Under the pieces are notes generated by a model. The model was not told where the DNA came from, searched no databases, and saw only the letters and a program-made list of their open reading frames with translations. A stretch of DNA of 64,000 bases, from the NCBI RefSeq assembly GCF_932274485.2, contig NC_065887.2, positions 15,658,001-15,722,000 of the forward strand. Direction: 5' to 3'. The translations under genes and the position numbers were made by a program. This document shows positions 31,081 to 42,477 of this stretch, piece after piece. This DNA comes from Patella vulgata. Its lineage: Eukaryota > Mollusca > Gastropoda > Patellidae. Position 1 is the stretch's first letter. The number at the start of each line of letters is the position of its first letter.

Positions 31081-31917
31081 TGAAATGATCCATTTGGTAC
31101 ATTAAAACAACAAAATAATTTATAAAGGGTTATATTTTAGTTAAAATCAGGCGAACGATTTTGAGTAAATTCTTAACTTAAGTCTGAAAATACATTGTGA
31201 ATTCGGAATTGCGGAATTAAAGGGTGTGTTTATTAAAAACATTTTAGACCAATATATATTCCAATCGGCCAATTCTAACTTGAAGTCTTGGCCCTTTAAA
31301 ATTTATATTTATTTCTTATGTAATATTTCCAACATATTCACTAGATTTCAACTGCAATCTTATAGCGTCAAATGTTGTACAGTACAAAATTAACAAGACA
31401 TATGAATTAAAATTCAAAATATTTATCAGATTGAAAAGTTCAAATATAAATAATACTAATAAAAGAAATCAAAATTTAGTTTTAGAAACAGTTTATGGAT
31501 AGTGCTTCATGGAGACCATAATTATTTACCGAAACCATTTGGACAGCACGCTCTTTCGTCTTCTGAAAAGTATACAAAAATGAAATGACTGGGTTAATGA
31601 AGACGGGCTATAGAATAGAAAACAATAACATTAGATACCCCCCCCCCCCATTAATGTAATAGTCACGCAGGGTTCATCGAAACAGGTGAGAAGTACACTT
31701 AGGATTTCCCCGATAAGTTTATCCGTTTGCTAGACACCAGACAGTTGATGGGTGAGGCTTGACAGAAAAATGGTGATCACTAGCCCCTCCAATCCGCTGT
31801 CCATTTATTTCAGATTTATAGTCTTCTGAGATTAGGGTTCAGTGTCACCGCTGGCCTACGGTCGTGTTTTCATATCACTTTTCTGCGATATGACCCTCGG
31901 CGGAGCGGACGTTAAAC
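31081..31917. other. No recognisable gene
   Basis: AT-rich DNA with a C-run at 31639-31650. GGACGTTAAACACCTAC at the right end resembles a SINE tail. I see no coding signal. Confidence 0.5.
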
Positions 31918-31919
31918 AC

Positions 31920-32167
31920 CTACAAAAAGCAACAAATATACGATCGATTGACCAGTGATACTTTGAACTCCACGACTATGACCAAATTCTGAATCTGCGC
32001 TATATACTTATCCGCAAAACTGAAACATGTATCTTCACGGACGAGCCAGACGGCCAATGGTCTATCAGTTTGAAAGATGGTCCTACCTTGAGTACTTTCA
32101 GGTTTTACAAGACTTCCTCGGAGTGCTATTTTCTTTTCAATCTCTTCGCTTTCCATTGTTGTTAGAT
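31920..32167 (-). CDS. Lectin-like gene, exon 4 (end uncertain)
   Basis: Acceptor TTATCTTAG in the expected phase 1. The frame stays open for 81 codons (PLAVWLVREDTCFSFADKY) to TAG. The first 50 residues look more like protein than the last 25, so an internal donor is possible. Confidence 0.5.
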
Positions 32168-35100
32168 CTAAGATAAACATTTGATTGATAAAGATATTAA
32201 CTTTTTAAAATTCAAATAGGCATTTAATTGTAACTGTTCAATTTATCGTCTAAAAAGACATTAATAATAATACATGTAATAATAATCGTTTTCTATAGCG
32301 CTGAACATTCATTCAGTCAGTTATGCCCTAATAAATTTGTTGTCCACAACTGTCTATGCCAGCTGCTTTCCAAATCAGAAACACACCCATGCAATAAAAT
32401 GGGTATTCTTGTCATAAGCAATCTGAAGCTATGTAATACGTTTTCAATGAAATCTCATCGTTGGGTTAGAGACTAGTTTCTTGACTAGTGACCACCCTAT
32501 GCCTGGATACGCCTGTCTATAACTCTGCAGTGACATGCAGTTCTGGATAACACGTTGATGGAAAAGGAAGGCCATATTCCACCTAGGCCCTACAACTATA
32601 CTGGTAAATACCGAGGAAGTTTTACGGCAAGCACCGGGTATTGAGCCAGGGGCCATACGCACCCTGGATATATAGGGAGCAATGTGGGTTATTATTGATT
32701 CAAGCAGCTGTGAACATTTTATCACAATACTTCTAATGCTACTATCTAAGAGGTAAACCCTCGATGTTAATCGGTGTCTTCTCTGATTCTGAATTTTGCT
32801 AATGATATTTTTGTAGTCCGATATGGTTTCTGATTTATTGTCAATTGCTTGTCTTTCTATATATTGCCCTACACATTTTGTACCAACACCTTTAAAACGA
32901 TTCTATGAATGGTCCTTAACATCACCATTGGACACCGTAACTTCAAAGACAAGATTGTGCCTTAATCGCAAGAAAATGGAGACGACAGAATTTCTCAATC
33001 GTTCCTCTATCGCCAAACCACACCAGACGAGCATTTCACCTACGAATGGCTTTTCTTAAAAGTTTCCAAGGCACATACGCTTAAACCAGCGATCGAAAAC
33101 ACGACCCTAGGTGGACGCAGACTTTAAGCCCAACGAATCGACTGACCATTTTTACTGTACGTGCTTGAAAACGTTAAGAGAATACCCTTCGAAACTTCGC
33201 CGAATTAATTAGTAATTGTTCTTCCACTGCTAAAGACCCCTACGCGCAAGCGAATTATTTAGATAAAAATTAAACCATGTGTTAGTCCCGAAATGACCTA
33301 GTTTGTGTCGAGTGGACGTTACCCCCCCCCCCTCTCTCTCCCTCTCTCTCTAAAGGAGGACTATCTGTTTCAACATCCATAAAAAATAAATTCTCCGAGT
33401 TCGCTCACCTGTTACGCATAGTTTGTTATAGACGGCCACTGCTCCATATAAAGGACAGAAAGTTTCAGCATTCGTGTCTAAGAGGAATAAACAGTGTCCA
33501 TGAAATTCTTCCCATCCTTGTGGACATCTGCTGGGTTTGGTCGAAGTCAACATCACTTCTAGATAGAAGACAATAAAACAAAACAATGTTAGAAGATACA
33601 TTTGGTGTTCTACAAACACAGAGCATACCCTGTTCTATGGACAATGCCCATCATTATTTATTGTTGCATCGGTTACATGGACTTCAGATGCTGATGGTAA
33701 AAGGCACATTTTAAGATACAATCACGGTTATTCGGGACACTGTTATTACAACGTTTAACTTTGAACTTAATTACAGGCGAAGCAAACAGTTTGCTATAGC
33801 CAAAATATATATACAGATATAAATAGTAAGCATTGCAAATTAAATGTACATAGATAACACTAAGTATATAAAATCCCAGAAAAAACCCCAACACATTACA
33901 CATTAAACGATTTAACTATATTATACACTAAGAACGATACTTCCACATACCTCCCGCCCCTATTACGGGCTTCAAGCTAGTTGAACACTGAGACACGGCA
34001 ACTCCTGGATTATTAGGGAGCGAGAAAATGGAATGGGGTTTCACACATTATCAAAACAATAACAATGACATGCATTTACTTTTGTCTGTGGTCACGTGTG
34101 CAATGCTAAGGAGGTGAATTGTGTCCAGGCAGCGGCCTTCTACCCAATCTTCATTGAATTTTTAATTTTTTAATTGTTAAGTGTTCTTTTACGTGCATAC
34201 CAATCCGAAAGACGAGGAACACTATCCCCAGGTGCTACCCCTTCGTATCTCCTTTATTCAGTATTCATATCTGTTTACTTCCTGATCATCCAGCCTTAAA
34301 ATCGTGAATATTCACCAAAACCTAACAGAAAATGTAAATTCAAACACTATTCTTGTCAGCACCGACTGGGCTAATGAAGATGGGCATACGTTATACAGAG
34401 TTCAATGAGGGAAATTCTGCCCGGATAACGGCGAAACGACCTACTCATATTTTGAATTCCAGTCGTCAAGGGTTCTTTTACGTGCACGCTAATATGCCCG
34501 CGGGAACTCGGTTTTCTATCCCATCCGTACGGCGAGACAATGTCCTTGCCCGGTCCCGCGTTCTGTACCATTAACATGGTTAAACCACACTGGAAAACCT
34601 CGGCGAGCTTTCTCAACCAACACCAGGATCGAACACGAGACCTTCTGGTTAGTGAACGAGCGCCTTAACCACTGAGCCATCGTGCCCCACATGAAATCAG
34701 AAGAAACAATTCAATCAGAATATTATACATGCTACACAAAAAGATCGATTGTACCTTTAAGACAGAAGAGGTTGTAAACAGATCTGGCACCAAGTGTCTG
34801 ACACATCTCATCAGGTGATTTATCTGGTCGAAATAAACAGAAACCAGAAAACTCCATCCATTGATTAGGACATCTTGAAGCGACGTCTTTACTGTCGATA
34901 TATTTATTACTGTTGACAGGTGTTGTAGATACACCTGTAGAGAGACAGACGGTTATTTATTAAAATATTGTCTAGTACATATGTACATTTTTAATGACTT
35001 TACTTAAAGAGACAATGGGGCAGTACCAGATTTCAAGACTTCATTCCCTTGCCATTGGTGCAGGACGGAGGCCCCGACAAGGAACGGTACAAAAAAACGA

Positions 35101-35714
35101 GGTCTTGTGACTTTACTTAAAGGGTCAATGGGACAGTTCCGGTTTTCAAGACTTCATTCCCTTGTCATTAGTGCAGGACAGAGGCCCCGACAAGGAACGG
35201 TACGACAAAACGAGGTCTTGCGTACACATTGGCGTGCACGTAAACAAAACCCCTCGGTAGTCGGAATTCGAAATATGAGTAAGTCGTAGCCCGCATAGCT
35301 CACAGCGTGGCTTATGCCTGTCTTATTGGTCCAGTGGGAGGAAGGGAGAGTGTGGAGGGGTAAAAGGGTGTGGGGGGAGGGAGGTTAACGACCACGTATG
35401 GTTCAATTTTATTTCAACAATTAGCTTGCGCGTAAGTTCTTTAGCAGTGGGAGTAAATCGGTGGACACAGATAAAAATCAAGAGACTAGGCAGGGTACCC
35501 TAATCCTTGTCACGTTCAAGTGGGGGATCGAAACCAGCCATTTAACATCACGACAGATATTATGACCTAAAACTAATATGTTATTAGACCACTCGATCAC
35601 CCACCCCATGAAGATGAAAAAGAAGACGAAGAAGAATCTATTTAAATACTTACTTTTAAAGGTCCAGAGTACGGAAATTATCAGGTAGCACAAACAATCC
35701 ACACGAAAAGACAT
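31920..35714 (-). CDS. Secreted C-type-lectin-like protein, spliced (exons 31920-32167, 33409-33558, 34755-34934, 35654-35714)
   Basis: Four minus-strand exons agree in phase (61 + 180 + 150 + 248 nt = 213 codons). Exon 1 encodes a signal peptide (MSFRVDCLCYLIISVLWTFK) and ends at GTAAGT. Exons 2 and 3 each code for a similar module: CPNQWMEFSGFC then C-x3-GARSVYN-x2-C, and CPQGWEEFHGHC then C-x3-GAVAVYN-x2-C. This matches the opening strand and first Cys pairs of C-type lectin domains (CPxxWxxFxGxC). Exon 4 continues with LTTMESEEIEKKIALRG and may end at the TAG at 31922-31920 or splice on at AAGTATAT near 32008. Role beyond a secreted, disulfide-bonded protein is inference; the gene may extend further left. 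Confidence 0.65.
32168..33225. other. Intron with split dispersed repeat
   Basis: 32817-32890 (GGTTTCTGATTTATTGTC) and 33160-33225 (CTTGAAAACGTTAAGAGAAT) are the two ends of the dispersed repeat also at 30204. About 270 bp of unrelated DNA lies between. 32440-32725 is degenerate repeat-like sequence (GGTATTGAGCCAGGGG). Confidence 0.5.
33226..33357 (-). repeat. SINE-A fragment
   Basis: CTGCTAAAGACCCCTACGCG to GTTTGTGTCGAGTGGACG and a C/CT tail at 33320-33352. Lies in the intron just beyond exon 3's donor. Confidence 0.75.
33409..33558 (-). CDS. Lectin-like gene, exon 3
   Basis: Acceptor GTCTTCTATCTAG, donor G|GTGAGC, phase 1 on both sides. Second module (SRCPQGWEEFHGHCLFLLD). Its similarity to exon 2 in layout and phase implies an exon duplication. 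Confidence 0.68.
34360..34685 (-). repeat. SINE-B with tRNA-like head
   Basis: GGCTAATGAAGATGGGCATA through CGTGCACGCTAATATG to the head. On the minus strand the A box is TGGCTCAGTGGTTAAGGC and the B box TGTTCGATCCTGG. Inserted in the intron just after exon 2. Confidence 0.8.
34755..34934 (-). CDS. Lectin-like gene, exon 2
   Basis: Acceptor CTCTCTACAG at 34935, donor G|GTACAA. A Ser/Thr/Asn-rich linker (STTPVNSNKY) precedes the first CPxxW module. Phase 1 on both sides, so this exon can be duplicated or skipped without changing frame. Confidence 0.68.
34995..35340 (+). repeat. SINE-B remnant with 113-bp internal duplication
   Basis: TGACTTTACTTAAAGAGACA at 34995 and TGACTTTACTTAAAGGGTCA at 35108 start two copies of the same segment (ATTTCAAGACTTCATTCCC / GTGCAGGAC). 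SINE-B body sequence (GCGTGCACGTAAACAAAACC, TATGCCTGTCTTATTGG) follows. In the intron between exons 1 and 2. Confidence 0.65.
35385..35610 (-). repeat. SINE-A copy
   Basis: AGGTTAACGACCACGTATGG to CACTTGAACGTGACAAGG on the minus strand, with a decayed head at about 35610. Close relative of 39268-39512 (both carry ATCGGTGGACACAGATAAAA). Confidence 0.7.
35654..35714 (-). CDS. Lectin-like gene, exon 1 (signal peptide)
   Basis: ATG at 35714; 20 codons plus one base. Hydrophobic core CLCYLIISVLW. The donor AAAA|GTAAGT is canonical. Confidence 0.65.
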
Positions 35715-37200
35715 TTTGGTTTGTTTTGAAAGATTTTCAGATTTCTCGACCTCTTAATCAATAATTTGAGGATACCTGCTGAGTTATTACACCTACTATA
35801 ATCCGTGATTATCCTTCTGGTGGATAATCCCTCTAATAACCCACAGATCAAATCGGTAAATATCACGACAAACTTCCATGCATGGGTGCAGTCTATTCAG
35901 TAAATATTTGATATCTTTGGACAAAACACAAGATGTTCGAAAAACAACATCTACAAAACGCAAGATGTTCGAAACAAAGTATGGCGATGGCGATGCGCAT
36001 AGGGTGGTCATGGTGATTTTTGAAGTAGCGGATCGAGGCTATAGGTAACTCCGACACCCAGGACGGGTGTGGGAGGGGCGGGGAGGGGCACGGAAAAAAC
36101 ACAAGATGTTACAAAATGACCTCCATATTGTGTGTATCGCTTAGGATGAGGTGTGTGGGTGTGTGTGTGTGTGTGTGTCGGGGGATGGGGTAGCATGAGC
36201 GAAACAAAATGACCCTACTATTTGCAAAGTATGCACAGCCGACTAGGATACAAATGCAACGTGGATAGCTTTTCTACATTTTAGTTAGTGGGCGACGCCG
36301 TAGACTGCGCAGACACTCTCACTGTCTTTATAAATATTTTTTAAGGACTTTCGTCACTTCTTGTGACCTCTGGGGTGTCCATGTAGAAAGGTTTAAAGTA
36401 TTAATCATAACGCTCGAACACCTCACTGTAGAAACTAATCCTACTGTTTAGTATACCTTCTAATGATGGATTAAGATTTTAAGGTAAGGCCGGATTATTT
36501 GAATGAATAATGCCACTACAGCGTAAAAGTGAGATTGCGCAGTGGACTATAGATCTGTATTATAGGTCTGTATTGGTGGACTCTGTATTCGGATAGCATT
36601 GGCGTTTACAAAATTCAGAAATGGAATGTCAAATCAATTTGTAAGTTTCGTAAATGTATATTAAACTGGGTCGGGTGAACAGCCTATTTACCTTACATTC
36701 ATGAAATTTGTTTTGCGATTAAATATGAAAATTCAGGAATCTATACTTTCTTTGTGCATAATTTACGTCAGTAAAGTGCTTGCAGTTTCAAAAATTGAGA
36801 CCCCGACCGGCGGGAGGTGGTGGAAAGGTGCTAAATACGCCAATGCTGGACACTGGACAAGGGGCCCTATTAAGGAACCAGAAACAGCTTGTATAACCAC
36901 TCGATTATTCTAACATATCATTGATGGTACATGCTTCATGATCATCAGCGGATTAATATGTCAAAATTAAGTTCAACTAATTTTACAATATTGCAATGTA
37001 TCCTTTAATTTACCTACCATCGTTTTTACAACACCATGCGGGTGTTGGGGGTGTGAGGGTATTTTCTGGCCGGAAAGTCTTACACGTTCATTGGGATACC
37101 ATCAACGTTCCTGTTATGTGCATGTAGCCATAACTATAATACTAATCCGTGTGGGCTAGTTTAATTTTCTCCCCAACCGTCCTATATAGTATCTCTCCGA
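35715..37200. other. Flank of the lectin-like gene; no recognisable gene
   Basis: Upstream of exon 1. Contains a (GT)n run at about 36152-36178 and duplicated AAACACAAGATGTTCGAAA words (35925-35985). A plus-strand open frame at 36701-36913 has a weakly signal-peptide-like start but no supporting homology. Confidence 0.45.
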
Positions 37201-37204
37201 CAGA

Positions 37205-37450
37205 AATGAAATGAAACGGGGTTTAACATCCTACTGTTCTGCTCCGAACTGGGCTAATGAAGACGGGCATACGCCATACAGTGTGCTATGAGGGAAATTT
37301 TGCCCGGACAGCGGCACTAAGACCTACTCTTATATCGAATTCCAACTGTCAAGGTCTCTTTTACGTGCACGCCAATGTGTACACTGGACCTCGGTTTTTC
37401 GTCCATCCGAACGACTAGACAGCTGTCCTTGTCAGGCTCTCTCCGACAGG
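37205..37450 (-). repeat. SINE-B, head missing
   Basis: GAAATGAAATGAAACGGGGT tail, GGCATACGCCATACAGTGTG and GTGCACGCCAATGTGTACAC. Ends at GTCAGGCTCTCTCCGACAG. Confidence 0.8.
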
Positions 37451-37714
37451 CTGGATATATAGACATCACCCAATTATAGCCACTGTCTTGGCTATCTTAG
37501 CAATGGAAAACTTTTACTGTCCTCCCTGCTCTTTTTGTTCTGGACTTTAGATATGTCGTATTGTAGTGAACATCCGCATTAGAGATCAGGTATGTCAGTG
37601 TATGGAAATGTGGCGATTCTCAAATCCCTCCAGTTTTAAGACGACACAGATACCATTAATTTTCCCATTGACTTTAATGTTAACCCTCGTCTCTTTCTCT
37701 TAACTTGTATGGGG

Positions 37715-38350
37715 TTGAGCGCTTTCTATTACAGATGGAGCAGCATGTGGCAACCTCTTGCTCGAAAGGTTTACCATGGAAATCTTCAGATACACAAACT
37801 GGAAGTAGCATAATAATAACCACGGAACTATCCGCCCTACATTTCAACGTAACCAACCTCTTGACTCACTTATCCTTCCGCGTTAAAATCATTAATGTTC
37901 ACCAAATCCTGACAGATAATGTATTCAAACACCATAAAGTCAACAAATTTCCCAGGCAAAAAGGGGGCGGGGGGTGGGTGGGTGGGTGTAGAACGACTAA
38001 AAATAAATTTGACGCTAAATGTAATCAGAGTAGGAATTGGACACAGATCACTAAAGATTGCCCCAGGTAGAACGCTTTCTACCACAGATGGAGCAACATG
38101 TGGCAACCACTTGCCCAAAAGCACGTATGAGGTTCTTCATGAAAAACTTGAGATACACAAGCTGGAAGTAGAGACAAGTAAACATGCAATTTCAGGCCCT
38201 ACATTTCAACGTAAAAAACCTCTCAACTCTTGTATCCTTCCGCATCAAAATTATGAATATTCACCAAAACCTGGCAGAAAATGTATTTTCAAACCCTTTT
38301 CCTCGATTCTACACCAAAAAGTCAACAAAAATCGCCATGCAAAAGGGGGA
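37715..38350. repeat. Diverged direct duplication, about 350-bp period
   Basis: CGCTTTCTATTACAGATGGA (37719) and CGCTTTCTACCACAGATGGA (38070) start two related blocks. Both continue with GAGATACACAAGCTGGAAGT-like and AAAGTCAACAAAAATCGCC-like sequence and G-rich runs. A third trace is at 34285-34340 (GTGAATATTCACCAAAACCT). No coding support. Confidence 0.65.
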
Positions 38351-39265
38351 AAAAGGAAAAGGGAGAGGAAGACTAAAAATAGCTTTGGCCCTTGTTTCGT
38401 GGGTGACGGGTGACGGCGTAGGAATATTTGGTGATCTGAATATTTGGTGATCTGTGTCCAATTATTAATGGTGACCTGTGTCCCAATAAATGGAGTTATA
38501 CCCCCTTCACTGAATAAATCAATAAATCACACACATGCCTTTAATACGAAAATGGTATGAGAGAAACCCATATTAGATTGTCAATGAAACACAATTACTA
38601 AGAAAAACAACAAGATTTAAGGTTAAGCATCAAAGCGTGTATTTGTAGAATTCATTCATAAGTTTATTTAATTTTTGAACTGTTTAAAATTCAAAAAATA
38701 ATTGTTGAAGTGTGCTGGTCAAAGCAACAAATGGATTTATCAAAAGCAACAAATGGATTTATCAAATTCATAATTGGATTGTTTCTTTGCCCTGTATATA
38801 GCATGTATTTGTAGCAGGCTGTTTTGTATATCGTTTTGGGTATTAGCCAATCCATTAGCATATAACATTTGGACACTTAAAAATTTAAACTTTAAATATG
38901 CGCGTAGATTAATGAAAGCTATACACATTAAAGCGACAGCGTGTCTGACATACAATGTGGTATTTTAAGACAACTAGTTCATTAATAAGGAAGTTCCAAT
39001 TACTAGTAATTCTCTCCCCATTAACTTCAATGTAAAATCCATGACATTTCTTGGCCCATCAAATTGTTTTAACATTCCGACCATCTTAATCTTTATAACC
39101 ACGAAGAGAACAACATCTGATAAAATATTAAAAGGGGTTGACCATTTAGAATTTTTCTAGGCCAGGTCAAAGAAATCTATAGACGTTATTTTGGTAGGGG
39201 ATTTCCCTAATTTATGCGCGTGGGATCTAAGGAAAGAATTTCCCACTAAACCACCATGGCCATAT
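38351..39265. other. No recognisable gene
   Basis: A short direct repeat AGCAACAAATGGATTTATCA lies at about 38724-38765. Otherwise AT-rich unassigned DNA. Confidence 0.45.
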
Positions 39266-39267
39266 AG

Positions 39268-39512
39268 GAAGAGAGAGAGAAATGGGGTTTAATGTCCACT
39301 CAACACAAACTAGGTTATTTCGGGACTAGCATATGGTTCAGTTTTATTGCAACAATTCGCTTGCGCGTAGGGGTCTTTAGCAGCGGGAGGAAATCGGTGG
39401 ACACAGATAAAAAAACCAAGAGACTAGGCAGGGTACCCTACTCCTTGTCACTTTCAAGTGTGGGATAGAAACCATGCCATTTAACTCCATGACAGATCTT
39501 ATGATCCAAAGC
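39268..39512 (-). repeat. SINE-A copy
   Basis: GAGAGAGA tail, GTCCACTCAACACAAACTAG, TTCGCTTGCGCGTAGGGGTC and ATCGGTGGACACAGATAAAA, to a decayed head. Confidence 0.8.
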
Positions 39513-39786
39513 TCACGCTTGGATATCACTTTTGTAGAAAAAACATACGTTAAAGAAGAAAGTTACGACTGGGCTAAATCTATTTGTTATGACCAGCTTA
39601 ATTTTTGTGAAGGTCGCTGAGATTGTTGGCGAGATTGTAGTTGAGGTTTAAGGTAAGCGTTAGGGCTAGGTCCATGGTTAGGCTTGTGAATAATGCTTTC
39701 CCTGTTTACATCTTGTGACCTTTGAACAAACTTGAAGTTGGCCTTGTCAAATAGATCTATCTGTTACTACTGTTTCTTGTGAGGTC

Positions 39787-39912
39787 AGGGGAAACAATTA
39801 CTAGTCTCAATCCGAATGACTCCGCTAATAGTCTTGATTCCCCAGCCCAAATGGTCCCCCATTTCGAATTCAACGTACAGTTCAGTGCAGCGACAACGGT
39901 CATTGAGATTCA
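39787..39912 (+). CDS. Candidate coding exon, gene unknown
   Basis: A 42-codon open frame (GETITSLNPNDSANSLDSPA ... PHFEFNVQFSAATTVIEIQ) begins after TTTCTTGTGAGGTCAG and ends at a canonical donor CAG|GTATGT at 39913. Its amino-acid usage looks coding. No partner exon was found on this strand, and I recognise no domain, so it could be chance. Confidence 0.35.
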
Positions 39913-40230
39913 GGTATGTCTCATGATAAAAAACATAAAAAACAAAGTAATTTACACAGATTTCATATTTTTAAAAGAAGCTTAAAAAATCTAAAAGATA
40001 AAAAGGCAATATACAATGCAGTGCCTGTTTATTTTGTGATTCCAATTAATCATTAATAGATAATGACAATAGCAGTAAACGTATAAAAGTTGGAAATTTT
40101 AAAATGGCGTAATACTTAAAGCTGGAATACATTCAAATCAATTTATATAAAATGGTTACTCGACATTTTAGAATAGGGCCAGTTTCGTTTTCTTTTCAAT
40201 ATTTTCGATTTTCAGAAGGATACACTTGTT

Positions 40231-40620
40231 ACACATGCATTATGCAAGGGGTAAATCTGGCTATTGTAGGTCTCTCTTTAGGGATTAAATGTTATATAAG
40301 CTATTAATTAGACATTTATTAACATGACAAGACCATAATCAAGTCTCGATGTCATCGGATAGGTCCGATTTTAAGTCGATTAGAACGGCTCAACCATTTA
40401 ATGAATTAATCTAAAAATCGTGAAGCGCGGCTAAGCTTCGAACAACCAGTAAGGTGGTTACAATCAGGACACACATCTTGTCAAACATTCAAAGACTAAT
40501 ATATCATCGTTCAGAACAAAGTAATTTGAATTAAAAGTTCAATATATAATAATTTTGAACTATTATAGTAAGAATGGCTAGTTTTTATTTTATCTATATC
40601 TTACATAATGTATCTTTAAA
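40231..40620. repeat. MITE-1, diverged
   Basis: TGCATTATGCAAGGGGTAAA at the left and TCTTACATAATGTATCTTTA at the right form imperfect inverted ends. ACATTTATTAACATGACAAG is internal, as in other copies. Confidence 0.65.
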
Positions 40621-42429
40621 TGAGAAAATTAAGATTGACAGATGTCATAAATAAATGAGTTATGGGAGTTTAAGCAATATGCCATTAAGTTCTGGCCACA
40701 TATCAAAGCATAATATCTATATATAAGTTTTACTAAAATAATAACAATACGTTGTTCAGATTGTTTCTTGAAATTTATCTGAAATATTTTTAGATGCCGT
40801 ATTTCGACTTTTACTCTATTCAAATGATAATTAACTTCTGATCCTGAGAAAAATTACGTTGCCAATATATTCAAACGCCAGCTAAAGGACCGATTCACAG
40901 TTGTTCGTTATAGAGTGTTGGCTGGTGTCTCTTAAACTTTGTTTCATTATAAATTTGGTTGATTCGTTGAGTATGTAAAAAAAAACGACCTCGTGTTTAT
41001 TTGTTCCAGGAACTGGCCAAAAAGCGCTACTCATCTATTCTTCTTGAGGGCGAAGCTCTTTAAAAAAAAAAAGCCTAAGGCTCCGCCAATTCAATCATTA
41101 CCCACATGCCTGTTCCTTGGACAATTGCGTATCAATTTTGTGATATTAAGTCAAAATTCCAAGATGGTGAAGATGACGTCATAGTCGGTTCACGGTCCAT
41201 ATCGTACTTGTTTTTGTTCTTTTTCAAATACAATTTCACTAAATAGTACAAAACAACTTTAACAATTTCATATAAATAACAATAAATAAACAACAATTAT
41301 ATCATACATACAAATAATAATAAATATAATATAATATTAATATATAAATAAATAGAGATAACCTTAATTCAAATTAGATAATTATACATTTTTTAATATT
41401 AAATAATTATTCATTTCAATTTCAATTGAAGTGGTTATAGATATTATGCATTAGTTTTATAGAATAAATTTAATATAATTTAATGTCGAGATAGACATTA
41501 TGTATATTAATTAATTATTCATATAAATTTAACAAAAAATGAAATTAAAATTGAGATAGATATTATGCATTAATTTTATAGAATAGATTGAAATTCAGTT
41601 CTAGATAGGTTATAATGCATTAGTTTTATTGAATAAATTTAATATCAATTGAAATAACTCGAATTCTAAATAGACACTTAAAAATGACCCGAATCATGGA
41701 ATTACCCGAATTCGAGATAGTCACAAAACATGACTATTATATAATTAATATAAATTGAGATAACTTAAATTCGAGATACTCGTTATACATTACTCATACG
41801 TAATTAATATACACATGAATTGAGATGGTCATAATAAATACAAATATTACATAACAAATCTTAATATAATTTAAAATCGAGACATATATTATACCTTCAA
41901 CAGTTGAAAAATGGGCGTAAGTAAATAGAATAATGTTAAAATGACTTTAAAATAATGCATTGAAAGAACTTTTTAAAGATGAAAGTTCTGAAAAGTCATA
42001 GGCCTATTCTTGAGGAAAATATCGTGAATAGACGTACAGTCATTAAACCTCTTGCCTATTCTGCCATTATAGCATAGATCAAAATATGGCTCTAATTTCA
42101 ATTAACACCCGAACGCAATCTTTTCCTTCTTTCTAGAAGCTCCTCGATATCTTAAACTTTTGCGCCCCTTGTCAATTCATAATCATAATGCAACCATCAT
42201 CCCCATCTTTTCCAAGCAAAACTACCGCATGGTCTGAATAAATGGATGTTCTAAAATCACAGATCATTTATCAGATTTTGCTATAGTTTAAGGTCCACCC
42301 TTTTGCTTTAATTCACAAGTATATGTATGGTTACATTCAAAAGAAATACTGAATAAACAAAAGAAGCAAACTGTGGTCCGCCAGTGAATTTTGAGCATTT
42401 AGGCCATCCTGGCACAAAGGGCACATAAC
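40621..42429. other. Unassigned AT-rich DNA downstream of the receptor gene
   Basis: 41220-41900 is very AT-rich, with recurring GAGATAGACATTATGCATTA-like words that suggest an old degenerate tandem array. No gene seen. Confidence 0.5.
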
Positions 42430-42477
42430 TCACGTAGACGATTGTTCAATTTGAAGCGGTTTCATCTCCACTGTATC
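42430..42477 (-). CDS. GPCR exon: last coding exon
   Basis: Acceptor TTTTTTCTATCAG, phase 0; DTVEMKPLQIEQSST then TGA at 42432-42430. The short tail and in-phase acceptor fit a receptor C-terminus, but the assignment rests on position and phase only. Confidence 0.6.
   Translation of the reverse strand, partial: DTVEMKPLQIEQSST

Noticed and set aside
36701-36913. 70-residue plus-strand frame with a signal-peptide-like start
   Set aside because: Possible secreted peptide, but no conserved pattern or neighbouring exon supports it.
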